Shown here: positions 5,671 through 11,232 of the stretch, one piece after another
Position numbering within the stretch: the first letter of the stretch is position 1
Layout: each line of letters begins with the position of its first letter
From: a virus
Virus record (IMG/VR): IMGVR_UViG_3300031963_008595
Span: 1-24,646 of that record
Length of the DNA: 24,646 bases
Strand: one strand, 5' to 3'
Made by a program: the position numbers and the translations under genes
Notes under the pieces: generated by a model
The model's database searches: none
Told to the model about the DNA's origin: nothing
Seen by the model: the letters and a program-made list of their open reading frames with translations, nothing else

Positions 5671-6753
5671 TCAACCGATTGCAGGTGCAGTAAGAGCAAC
5701 TGGGGTTGCTTCAGTAGCAGCAAGGTCCAGAGGGAAATTATGAGCATTGCGCTCGTGCATTACCTCCATCCCCAGTCCAGCACGGTTGAGAACGTCAGCC
5801 CAAGTGTTAATAACTTTACCTTCAGAACTCATAATGCTCTGATTGAAATTAAAACCATTGAGGTTAAAAGCCATCGTGGAAACACCAAGAGCGGTGAACC
5901 AAATACCTACAACGGGCCAAGCAGCAAGGAAGAAGTGCAGCGAACGTGAGTTATTAAAGGAAGCATATTGAAAAATAAGGCGACCGAAATAACCGTGTGC
6001 AGCAACAATGTTATAAGTCTCTTCTTCTTGACCGAACTTGTAACCATAGTTCTGCGACTCATTCTCAGTGGTTTCACGAACCAGCGAGGAAGTAACCAGA
6101 GAACCGTGCATAGCACTGAACAGAGAACCACCGAAGACACCAGCAACTCCAAGCATGTGGAAGGGGTGCATCAGGATGTTGTGCTCAGCCTGGAAGACAA
6201 GCATGTAGTTAAAAGTACCAGAGATACCCAAAGGCATCGCATCAGAGAAAGAACCTTGACCAAAAGGATAGACCAGGAATACCGCAGATGCAGCAGCAAC
6301 AGGTGCGCTATAAGCAACCATAATCCAAGGACGCATACCTAGACGGTAAGAGAGTTCCCATTCACGACCCATATAGCAGTAGATGCCGATAAGGAAGTGG
6401 AACACAACCAGTTGGAAAGGACCACCGTTGTAGAGCCACTCATCTAGGGAAGCAGCTTCCCAGATAGGATAAAAGTGCAGTCCAATAGCATTGGACGAAG
6501 GAATCACAGCACCAGAGATGATGTTGTTTCCGTACATCAGTGAACCAGCAACAGGTTCACGGATACCATCAATGTCCACAGGGGGAGCACCGATGAATGC
6601 GATAATGAAGCAAGTGGTGGCAGCAAGTAGGCAAGGAATCATCAGAACGCCGAACCAACCCACATAGAGGCGGTTATCAGTTGAAGTTACCCAGTTGCAA
6701 AACTGTTCCCAAATATTCGATTGTGATTGTTGACGTGAAATTGTAGCAGTCAT
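5671..6753 (-). CDS. psbA: Photosystem II reaction centre protein D1
   Basis: Complete, intronless 360-aa D1, the fast-turnover core subunit of photosystem II. It carries five membrane helices, the redox-Tyr region [18 protein letters not shown] with the Mn-ligand Asp, the QB/iron His in [16 protein letters not shown], and the C-terminal [13 protein letters not shown] followed by a 15-aa extension removed by CtpA. The motif MGREWELSY has Glu at residue 131, equal to standard position 130; Glu there marks the high-light D1:2 type. Phage D1 keeps photosynthesis running while host D1 decays. There is no Shine-Dalgarno. A strong composite promoter and a structured leader lie upstream, and a strong terminator follows. 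Confidence 0.99.
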   Translation of the reverse strand: MTATISRQQSQSNIWEQFCNWVTSTDNRLYVGWFGVLMIPCLLAATTCFIIAFIGAPPVDIDGIREPVAGSLMYGNNIISGAVIPSSNAIGLHFYPIWEAASLDEWLYNGGPFQLVVFHFLIGIYCYMGREWELSYRLGMRPWIMVAYSAPVAAASAVFLVYPFGQGSFSDAMPLGISGTFNYMLVFQAEHNILMHPFHMLGVAGVFGGSLFSAMHGSLVTSSLVRETTENESQNYGYKFGQEEETYNIVAAHGYFGRLIFQYASFNNSRSLHFFLAAWPVVGIWFTALGVSTMAFNLNGFNFNQSIMSSEGKVINTWADVLNRAGLGMEVMHERNAHNFPLDLAATEATPVALTAPAIG

Positions 6754-6774
6754 TTGTTAAGAGTGTTAGATAAG

Positions 6775-6874
6775 AGTTCGGGGGACGAACTGGTATCGTT
6801 ATGCTCCGCACCACCCTCCAGTGCGGATATGAGAGACGTAATTTATACACCCATAGGTCTCGGTTAACGGGTGT
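6775..6874 (-). promoter_or_regulatory. Structured psbA 5' leader with three stem-loops
   Basis: Within the roughly 165-nt untranslated leader are three perfect 6-bp stems: AGTTCG/CGAACT (6775-6791), CCGCAC/GTGCGG (6806-6826) and ACACCC/GGGTGT (6847-6874). The start codon lacks a Shine-Dalgarno. The leader may affect mRNA stability or translation; it matches no riboswitch class I know. Confidence 0.5.
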
Positions 6875-6919
6875 TCAACAATGTTAAGAGTTATGATAGA
6901 CTCGTAACATTTGTTTACC

Positions 6920-6953
6920 TATTTATCATAGCATCGTCAGGAAATGCTGTCAA
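6920..6953 (-). promoter_or_regulatory. Composite early/late psbA promoter
   Basis: Minus-strand TTGACA (6953-6948), a 17-nt spacer and TATGAT (6930-6925) make a near-perfect host sigma70 promoter. The -10 runs into GATAAATA (6927-6920), a late-promoter match, so the same site reads TATGATAAATA. This could keep psbA transcribed both early and late. Confidence 0.8.
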
Positions 6954-6979
6954 TAGGTCCAATTGCCTAGGTGGCACAG

Positions 6980-6987
6980 TATAAATA
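6980..6987 (+). promoter_or_regulatory. Late promoter for the plus-strand gene block
   Basis: Exact plus-strand TATAAATA, 46 nt before the GTG of the first plus-strand gene and divergent from the psbA promoter. It is the only good promoter match for the 7033-8169 block. Confidence 0.7.
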
Positions 6988-7032
6988 GGAACCGTTTTTC
7001 CTAAATATCATTGTATCATATGGGGCGGTACA

Positions 7033-7146
7033 GTGTCAAAGTCTGCAAACAAAGGTAAGAAGGGTTCTGCTGGTGGCAAGCAATCCAAGCAAAATCAAGG
7101 TAATGCGACTGCGAAAAAAGCAAAGAATGGCGGTAAGAAGAAGTGA
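7033..7146 (+). CDS. 37-aa Lys/Gly-rich basic peptide
   Basis: Starts GTG 7033 behind GGGGCGG and ends TGA 7144-7146. The product (MSKSANKGKKGSAGGKQSKQ, then NQGNATAKKA and a KKK end) is about one third Lys, with no hydrophobic core, so it is probably disordered and binds nucleic acid or anionic polymers. It is the first gene after the divergent late promoter. Similar small Lys-rich proteins occur in cyanophages, as far as I recall. Function unknown. Confidence 0.6.
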   Translation: MSKSANKGKKGSAGGKQSKQNQGNATAKKAKNGGKKK

Positions 7147-7149
7147 TAT

Positions 7150-7344
7150 ATGCCAAGAGAATGGAATACTCCCAAGCGTGAGCGATGGAACGCACCAATA
7201 CATAATATTCTAAAGGCAATTGATAATCACACTCAAGAATACTTCAAGAGTGGTGATTTGTGGCATTTAGAAAAAGCAGATATGTTAAGACAATATCTTC
7301 ACGAACTCAAGACTTGGATACATAAACAAGAAGGAAAATTATAA
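7150..7344 (+). CDS. Conserved hypothetical helical protein, 64 aa
   Basis: The product starts MPREWNTPKRERWNAPIHNI and continues as amphipathic helix (NHTQEYFKSGDLWHLEKADM, LRQYLHELKTWIHKQEGKL). It starts 3 nt after the previous stop and ends in a TAATG overlap with the next gene, so the three are one transcription unit. It is soluble, with no cysteines or catalytic signature. I do not recognise a family. Confidence 0.7.
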   Translation: MPREWNTPKRERWNAPIHNILKAIDNHTQEYFKSGDLWHLEKADMLRQYLHELKTWIHKQEGKL

Positions 7345-7484
7345 TGAATGATATAGTTTGGAGTGTGATTGTCCTACTTGGAATCGGATTATTAGGAACT
7401 GTTTGGGTGATTTATAAGATCCTTCGTATTGCAAATCAAGAAAATGTATCAGTACAAAATCAAGAAGATAGTAAAAGTCATTGA
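7344..7484 (+). CDS. 46-aa single-pass membrane protein
   Basis: Starts ATG 7344 (TAATG overlap with the previous gene) and ends TGA 7484. One hydrophobic helix spans residues about 5-25 (VWSVIVLLGIGLLGTVWVIY), followed by a polar Gln/Ser-rich tail. It overlaps the nuclease gene by 41 nt in another frame. It lies in a block ending near the cell-wall hydrolase genes, so a lysis accessory role is possible but unproven. Confidence 0.6.
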   Translation: MNDIVWSVIVLLGIGLLGTVWVIYKILRIANQENVSVQNQEDSKSH

Positions 7485-7779
7485 TGGCGATACAATAGAT
7501 GTAGATATTGATTTGGGATTTAGAATTACTCTATCCCATAGAGTTCGACTAAAAGGAATCAATGCTGCTGAAACAAAGACTTTAGATTTAGAAGAAAAGA
7601 AAAAAGGACTTGCGGCAAAAGAATGGTTAACTAAAGAACTCTCTAAAGAAGACGAATGGATTATTGAAACAACAAAAGAAGATAAGTATGGAAGGATACT
7701 TGGAACTCTTTATCTTATAGATAATCTCATTAGTTTGAATCAAAAAATGCTAAACGAAGGTATTGTAGAACCTTACTAA
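7444..7779 (+). CDS. Staphylococcal nuclease-like (SNase/thermonuclease) protein
   Basis: A 111-aa SNase-fold nuclease from the ATG at 7444. It shows the Ca-binding and catalytic pattern of the family: IDGDTIDVDID (Asp), VRLKGINAAET (Arg and Glu), and EDKYGRILGTLYL (second Arg). Such enzymes cleave DNA or RNA to 3'-phosphates using Ca2+. There is no signal peptide, so it should act in the cytoplasm, perhaps in host nucleic-acid turnover. The upstream TTG at 7429 is a weaker start. It overlaps the preceding membrane gene by 41 nt. Confidence 0.88.
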   Translation: MYQYKIKKIVKVIDGDTIDVDIDLGFRITLSHRVRLKGINAAETKTLDLEEKKKGLAAKEWLTKELSKEDEWIIETTKEDKYGRILGTLYLIDNLISLNQKMLNEGIVEPY

Positions 7780-7781
7780 AA

Positions 7782-7949
7782 ATGAAAAGATTATTTCTTA
7801 TTGGACTATTGATTATCAGATTAATTGTCAATGAAGGAGTATTTCTAAATGCCAGAAGAATCCCCCCAAAAAGACAACCAACAGAAGTCTTCAGATTCAT
7901 CCGAAGACCAGCAAAAAAAGGAAAAAAGAAAGGCGAACCTTTTAGATAA
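7782..7949 (+). CDS. 55-aa protein with N-terminal membrane helix and basic tail
   Basis: Starts ATG 7782, two bases past the nuclease stop, and ends TAA 7949. A short hydrophobic helix (LFLIGLLIIRLIV) is followed by a strongly basic tail (ARRIPPKRQP, RRPAKKGKKKGEP). The last 101 nt are also the start of the 106-aa membrane gene in another frame, so one of the two could be spurious. The signal-anchor plus cationic tail and the position next to cell-wall hydrolase genes would suit a small lysis protein; no lipobox Cys is present. Confidence 0.45.
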   Translation: MKRLFLIGLLIIRLIVNEGVFLNARRIPPKRQPTEVFRFIRRPAKKGKKKGEPFR

Positions 7950-8169
7950 ATTAATCGCTTCTTTAGTTATTGGAACCTTATGTTACATTGGAATTACATT
8001 CATAAATTGTAATTTTATGATTCCAGGTTCAATGGAAAGAGCAGACGCATTAGGAGGATTAGTAAATCCCCCACCCTTAGATTGCAAAGAATCTGAGAGC
8101 AGGGGATATAATGCTTTATTTACTTTATTTACTACACTACTTGGACTAAAAGCAAAGATGGATGATTAA
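7849..8169 (+). CDS. Two-helix small membrane protein, holin-like candidate
   Basis: A 106-aa protein. Residues 1-30 are charged and disordered (Ser/Gln/Lys/Glu-rich). A first membrane helix follows (LDKLIASLVIGTLCYIGITF), then a Cys/Pro-containing loop with GGLVNPPPLDC, and a second weaker helix (YNALFTLFTTLLGLKA). Short two-helix proteins with charged ends beside an endolysin are often holins, but no family match is claimed. An ATG behind GAAGGAG supports the start. Its stop shares TTAA with the stop of the opposing lysozyme ORF, making the units convergent with no spacer. Confidence 0.7.
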   Translation: MPEESPQKDNQQKSSDSSEDQQKKEKRKANLLDKLIASLVIGTLCYIGITFINCNFMIPGSMERADALGGLVNPPPLDCKESESRGYNALFTLFTTLLGLKAKMDD

Positions 8170-8648
8170 GACTTCCACAAGTCCCCTTCTGCTTTTCTTC
8201 TTCTTGCCAGTCCTGCCTCCACATTAGACCCAGGATTTCTATAAAGATACAAGGCATCAGGTACTTTATCCCATTCCTTATTCTTCAAGACTTTTGTAAT
8301 AGTATTGAAGTTGCTACCACCATAGAAACCTGCGCCAAGATTATATGCAAAAGAAAGTAAAGCCCCTCTTTGGTTGTCATTCATCTCACTCCAGTAAGGT
8401 ATTTTTTGTAGCGAAGGAAGAAATCTATTTTCAATATCAAAAACTAAAAGTCTATCTGCATACTCTTGAGTAATTTTTTTTCCTATATTAAATGGTTGTC
8501 CATTAAAATCTTTAGTACTTCCCCAACCAATAGTAATTGGCAATCCTCCCGTTAATGGGTCTGGATAAGCGTTTAAATGACAACCCTCAAACTCCTTTAT
8601 TAATTCAATACCAACTAACGAAACAGTATTGTTAGTTGGCGTTTCTAC
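8166..8648 (-). CDS. GH24 lysozyme domain, expressed as a -1 frameshift extension
   Basis: This 160-codon frame encodes a T4-lysozyme-type muramidase domain. The catalytic Glu is in KEFEGCHLNAYPD, the Asp follows nine residues later, and the Thr is in LPITIGWG; RRRKAEGDLW ends the fold. No ATG, GTG or TTG precedes the catalytic Glu in this frame. The first possible start (TTG 8543) would delete Glu and Asp, so translation must enter from the overlapping peptidase frame, most simply by -1 slippage at 8648-8654. The fused product would be about 392 aa: peptidase, short VETPTNNT linker, lysozyme. Otherwise this is a broken gene or a one-base sequencing error. Confidence 0.85.
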   Translation of the reverse strand, partial: VETPTNNTVSLVGIELIKEFEGCHLNAYPDPLTGGLPITIGWGSTKDFNGQPFNIGKKITQEYADRLLVFDIENRFLPSLQKIPYWSEMNDNQRGALLSFAYNLGAGFYGGSNFNTITKVLKNKEWDKVPDALYLYRNPGSNVEAGLARRRKAEGDLWKS

Positions 8649-8654
8649 TTTTTT
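8611..8654 (-). promoter_or_regulatory. Candidate programmed -1 ribosomal frameshift signal
   Basis: The minus-strand slippery heptamer A AAA AAG (8654-8648) is in phase with the peptidase codons GTA AAA AAG and is followed at once by the TAG stop. Eight nt further on is a perfect 9-bp stem CCAACTAAC/GTTAGTTGG (8639-8631 with 8619-8611) and an 11-nt loop. A purine-rich GGGGAAG (8673-8667) lies 12 nt upstream and may act as an internal Shine-Dalgarno stimulator, as in dnaX. Confidence 0.75.
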
Positions 8655-9343
8655 ACATCAAATAATCTTCCCCATCCATCATTACCTTTAGGGCACCACC
8701 TATGAGAAAGGTCACTTCTCTTATAAACAGCACCTTTACCATTAGTTACTGCACCAGTATAACCATCATTGAGAGAACCATATGGATCATTGACTACATA
8801 ATCACCAGAATGAGTTTTGCCAATCACCACTACCATGTGTCCCCCTGTGGGGTTAGATAGAGGACCGCGATGAAGAATACCAATAACAACAGGTCTACCA
8901 GAGGCAAGCTCTCTATCAAGATCAGCAAAAGTAAGGCTGTAGGAAAAACTGGATTTAATACCATATGACGCAAGAACTTTGGTCTGAACCAAGTGGTCAG
9001 TTGTGTCACCGATTGAGAAAACTTTTTGTACATAGGCGTCATCGCCTTTAGGTCCTTTTAGTGTACCAGGTTTGAAATACTCAAGACACATTGCACATGC
9101 AGAAGAGTTGCAAGTTCTATTTGCATCTCTATAGTTATCTGTTTGTGGATAGAAAGGAACAGGTAAAATTGATGATTGTGGGTTGTCTTCTTTAGTTCTA
9201 TAAATCCTCACCCAGTTTGCATTATCTTGTAGCAAATCTTGTGCTTTAAGTTGCAGATCTTTTTCAAGTTGCTCAACAGCAGCAACATGCTTTGGATTTT
9301 TTTCGTCGTAGTGCTTGAAAAAATTATGGAGATCTATAAGCAT
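8645..9343 (-). CDS. C39-like cysteine peptidase domain protein, N-terminal half of a probable endolysin
   Basis: Encodes 232 aa from the ATG at 9343. An N-terminal helical segment (about residues 1-45) precedes a papain-like C39-type fold. The candidate nucleophile is Cys78 in RTCNSSACAM, with His169 in GGHMVVVIG and Asp186 in VVNDPYGSLNDG. It should cut peptide crosslinks of the cell wall. The frame ends TAG directly after a slippery heptamer, and the -1 frame continues into a GH24 lysozyme, so the short form is peptidase alone and the long form a bifunctional hydrolase. A CATAAATA late promoter lies 23 nt upstream. The TTG at 9355 is a less likely start. Confidence 0.85.
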   Translation of the reverse strand: MLIDLHNFFKHYDEKNPKHVAAVEQLEKDLQLKAQDLLQDNANWVRIYRTKEDNPQSSILPVPFYPQTDNYRDANRTCNSSACAMCLEYFKPGTLKGPKGDDAYVQKVFSIGDTTDHLVQTKVLASYGIKSSFSYSLTFADLDRELASGRPVVIGILHRGPLSNPTGGHMVVVIGKTHSGDYVVNDPYGSLNDGYTGAVTNGKGAVYKRSDLSHRWCPKGNDGWGRLFDVKK

Positions 9344-9366
9344 TATTGTATCCAAACCCTGTACTA

Positions 9367-9374
9367 TATTTATG
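9367..9374 (-). promoter_or_regulatory. Candidate late promoter for the cell-wall hydrolase
   Basis: Minus-strand CATAAATA fits NATAAATA, begins directly after the peroxiredoxin terminator and lies 23 nt before the ATG at 9343. Late timing suits a lysis enzyme. Confidence 0.6.
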
Positions 9375-9400
9375 AAAAAAGGAGGGTTTTATCCCTCCTT
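9375..9400 (-). terminator. Rho-independent terminator of the redox operon
   Basis: On the minus strand an 8-bp perfect stem AAGGAGGG/CCCTCCTT with a 6-nt loop (9400-9379) runs into T6 (9380-9375), three bases past the peroxiredoxin stop codon. Confidence 0.92.
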
Positions 9401-9403
9401 CAA

Positions 9404-9931
9404 TCAAGCAGTAACTGTTTCGCGTACTGTAGACTTCACATAATCAAGAACCACTTCTGGAGTAGTCTTCTCGTAAGGGTCGATGTCTGCATTGTCTCGC
9501 TGACCTGCCTCAACGAATAGTTTTTCGATGATTCCGTTATCCACGACCATAGCATAACGCCAAGAGCGATCACCGAAACCAAGGTTAGACTTATTGACGA
9601 GCATACCCATAGAACGTGTGAAATATGCATTGCCGTCTGGAATGAGTTTTACATTCTTGATGTTCTGATCTTGTTGCCAAGCATTCATTACAAACCCATC
9701 ATTAACAGAGATGCAGTAAATAGCGTCGATGCCACTACCAATAAAGTCGTCGTATCTCTCTTCGAATCCAGGAAGCTGATAGGCACTGCAAGCAGGAGTG
9801 AAAGCACCAGGCAGACTAAACAAGACCACACGCTTTCCATCGAAGAGTTCTGAAGTAGTACGAGTTACAAATTCTCCATTCTGACGAAATACAAATTGCA
9901 CCTGGGGAACTTCATATTGTTCTTTACGCAT
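9404..9931 (-). CDS. Peroxiredoxin, Prx5/AhpC-TSA type
   Basis: Encodes 175 aa from the ATG at 9931, set by GGAGG five nt upstream; ATGs further up lie in or before that site. The peroxidatic Cys48 sits in the hallmark SLPGAFTPACSAYQLPGFEE, and the partner Arg in GFGDRSWRYAMVV. It reduces hydrogen peroxide and alkyl peroxides in the cytoplasm using glutaredoxin or glutathione. No fused glutaredoxin domain is present, but a separate glutaredoxin gene lies at 1700-1936. It is the last gene of the hli/petF operon and is followed directly by a strong terminator, which suggests protection from light-driven oxidative stress. Confidence 0.95.
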   Translation of the reverse strand: MRKEQYEVPQVQFVFRQNGEFVTRTTSELFDGKRVVLFSLPGAFTPACSAYQLPGFEERYDDFIGSGIDAIYCISVNDGFVMNAWQQDQNIKNVKLIPDGNAYFTRSMGMLVNKSNLGFGDRSWRYAMVVDNGIIEKLFVEAGQRDNADIDPYEKTTPEVVLDYVKSTVRETVTA

Positions 9932-9980
9932 TTTAACCTCCATAATATTTTTCTTTTTCTTAAAAATATTAAACATCAAT

Positions 9981-10088
9981 TCACCAAATACCCGGAATAA
10001 TCTGTCCGGTGAGGGCATAGGAACCCATTGCGGCAACAATACCGATCATTGCTGCCCAACCATTAATACGTTCTGCGCGTTCGTTCAT
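9981..10088 (-). CDS. hli: High-light-inducible protein, 35 aa
   Basis: A minimal HLIP with the chlorophyll-binding helix ERINGWAAMIGIVAAMGSYA and C-terminal TGQIIPGIW; the ExxNGxxAM signature is intact. GGAG sits 7 nt before the ATG. HLIPs bind chlorophyll and carotenoid in the thylakoid membrane and dissipate excess light energy, often during photosystem II repair. The short form lacking an N-terminal extension is typical of phage copies. It sits between a 61-aa membrane gene and peroxiredoxin in the same operon. Confidence 0.97.
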   Translation of the reverse strand: MNERAERINGWAAMIGIVAAMGSYALTGQIIPGIW

Positions 10089-10100
10089 TGCTTTTCTCCT

Positions 10101-10286
10101 TTAGTTTACTTTAGAATAGATAGATGTTTCACCATAATCACGGTGAATTTTGTAACCAACAACTGCACCCTTAGTATTCATAAGTGCAGGCATAAAGACA
10201 ATTGTGAAGAATACTGCCGGTGCTCCAATAAAGAGAGCAGCAACAATCACATAATAAGTCAGCAATTCAACTAGAGAGTGTTCCAT
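10101..10286 (-). CDS. 61-aa single-pass membrane protein in the redox operon
   Basis: Starts ATG 10286. A long hydrophobic segment at about residues 8-32 (LLTYYVIVAALFIGAPAVFF, TIVFMPAL) is followed by a polar tail (GYKIHRDYGETSIYSKVN). The start overlaps the preceding gene by 20 nt. The position between petF and hli suggests a thylakoid or photosynthesis-linked role, but I do not recognise a Psb, Pet or Psa subunit. The ORF extends further upstream in frame, but only into the preceding gene's coding region. Confidence 0.7.
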   Translation of the reverse strand: MEHSLVELLTYYVIVAALFIGAPAVFFTIVFMPALMNTKGAVVGYKIHRDYGETSIYSKVN

Positions 10287-10548
10287 TATAAGGGTGTTGT
10301 TGTTTGAGTTCAGGATTTGGTTGTGAAGGAACAACTGGGTTCCTTGATTTGTTTTTAATTACGATGAAGGCATCGTTTTGATAAGACACTGTTCCAAAAG
10401 GTTTTGCCCATTTTGGGTTTGCGTTTGGACTAGTAGCAGTTCCTGTGACCGCTACTCCACCAATTTCAACTGAGATGTCATCGTCTTTATCCCATCCAAG
10501 TTCTTGTAGAGCAATAGCAAATTGTCCCAGCATTCCAGGATTGCTCAT
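10267..10548 (-). CDS. Conserved hypothetical protein next to petF
   Basis: Encodes 93 aa from the ATG at 10548, behind GAGGAG at 6-nt spacing. The fold looks like a small beta domain (ISVEIGGVAVTGTATSPNAN, GTVSYQNDAFIVIKNKSR) with a Pro/Gln-rich disordered end. There are no cysteines, so it is not an iron-sulfur protein despite its neighbour. It begins 29 nt after the petF stop and overlaps the next gene by 20 nt. Function unknown. Confidence 0.75.
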   Translation of the reverse strand: MSNPGMLGQFAIALQELGWDKDDDISVEIGGVAVTGTATSPNANPKWAKPFGTVSYQNDAFIVIKNKSRNPVVPSQPNPELKQQHPYNGTLSS

Positions 10549-10577
10549 AACGTTCTCCTCTGGTTCAAGGTTACCAA

Positions 10578-10871
10578 TCACAGATTCTCTTCCTGTTCAG
10601 TGAGAATCACACAATCACTTGTGGGATAAGCAACGCAAGTGAGAACCCAACCTTCTGCTTGTTGATCATCATCAAGGAACGATTGTTCTTCGTTGTCAAC
10701 GGTGCCAGAGATGAGTTTTCCAGCACAGGCAGAACAAGCGCCTGCCTTACACGATGAAGGAAGGTCAACGCCTGCCTCTTCTGCTGCTTCGAGAATGTAT
10801 TGGTCATCAGCACATTCGATAGTGGTTTCAGTTCCATCAGGAGATTGAAGAGTGACATTAAAAACGGTCAT
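10578..10871 (-). CDS. petF: Plant-type [2Fe-2S] ferredoxin
   Basis: A 97-aa ferredoxin with the cluster ligands Cys41, Cys46, Cys49 ([15 protein letters not shown]) and Cys79 (WVLTCVAYP), all present. The length is standard and the surface is acidic. It accepts electrons from photosystem I and passes them to reductases, including pathways for phage bilin synthesis and nucleotide reduction. The ATG shares a base with the stop of the preceding 28-aa gene (TAATG), so its translation is probably coupled. It is part of the operon driven from 11204-11232. Confidence 0.98.
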   Translation of the reverse strand: MTVFNVTLQSPDGTETTIECADDQYILEAAEEAGVDLPSSCKAGACSACAGKLISGTVDNEEQSFLDDDQQAEGWVLTCVAYPTSDCVILTEQEENL

Positions 10872-10957
10872 TAGTAAGTCTCACAAAGTTTTTCTACAGA
10901 TGCTGCCAACAAAACGAAGAAGGCAACTGAGGTCATTGTAAACAAGAGTGAAGTCAT
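10871..10957 (-). CDS. 28-aa hydrophobic peptide leading petF
   Basis: Starts ATG 10957, preceded by GAGGG at 7 nt, and ends TAA 10871, overlapping the petF ATG by one base. The peptide [20 protein letters not shown] then VEKLCETY is one membrane helix with a charged end. The good Shine-Dalgarno and TAATG junction make it a convincing gene and the likely translational lead-in for petF. It could also act as a small thylakoid subunit; the family is unknown. Confidence 0.65.
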   Translation of the reverse strand: MTSLLFTMTSVAFFVLLAASVEKLCETY

Positions 10958-10966
10958 TGTCAACCC

Positions 10967-11176
10967 TCAGAAGACCCCGAAAAAGAGTTTGCCAGTGAAA
11001 GCATAAGAAATAAGACCAGCAATAAACCCGACCATTGCAGTGCGTCCATTCATTTTCTCCGCCTTCTCGGCATAAGGTTCGATGCCATAACGATCAAGGT
11101 CTTCCTTGGTCATATACATCGATGGTTCTTTAGCAAACATATTCATTTGCCCGAACTCATTTTTAGTTACAGTCAT
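10967..11176 (-). CDS. hli: High-light-inducible protein, 69 aa
   Basis: Starts ATG 11176; the in-frame sequence further upstream contains the promoter and is not coding. A polar N-terminal extension (NMFAKEPSMYMTKEDLDRYG) leads to the HLIP helix EKAEKMNGRTAMVGFIAGLI, with the ExxNGRxAMxGF motif, and ends FTGKLFFGVF. It differs from the 35-aa copy in length and sequence, so it is not a recent duplicate. It is the first gene of the operon, about 20 nt downstream of the predicted transcription start of a perfect sigma70 promoter. Confidence 0.97.
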   Translation of the reverse strand: MTVTKNEFGQMNMFAKEPSMYMTKEDLDRYGIEPYAEKAEKMNGRTAMVGFIAGLISYAFTGKLFFGVF

Positions 11177-11203
11177 TTTCGTTTTATTACGAATTGTTAC
11201 ACA

Positions 11204-11232
11204 ATTATATAGGAAAAAGAAAAGGGTGTCAA
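11204..11232 (-). promoter_or_regulatory. Perfect sigma70 consensus promoter of the hli-petF-peroxiredoxin operon
   Basis: Minus-strand TTGACA (11232-11227), exactly 17 nt, then TATAAT (11209-11204): 12 of 12 consensus bases. It drives the unit ending at the 9375-9400 terminator. Host RNA polymerase would use it early. The -35 overlaps the pstS terminator hairpin. Confidence 0.93.

Noticed and set aside
5671-6753. Group I intron in psbA, as reported in S-PM2
   Set aside because: The 360-codon frame is continuous with all D1 motifs in order, so this psbA is intronless.
6754-6920. psbA leader as a known riboswitch or thermometer
   Set aside because: The three short stems do not match any ligand-binding consensus I know, and no anti-terminator or sequestered Shine-Dalgarno is seen.
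7782-7949. 55-aa ORF as an Rz1-type lipoprotein spanin
   Set aside because: There is no cysteine lipobox after the hydrophobic segment, so the lipoprotein class does not fit; kept only as a possible small membrane protein.
8166-8543. Lysozyme as a separate gene starting at TTG 8543
   Set aside because: That start removes the catalytic Glu and Asp of the GH24 fold, which lie in the same open frame just upstream; the domain must be entered from further 5'.
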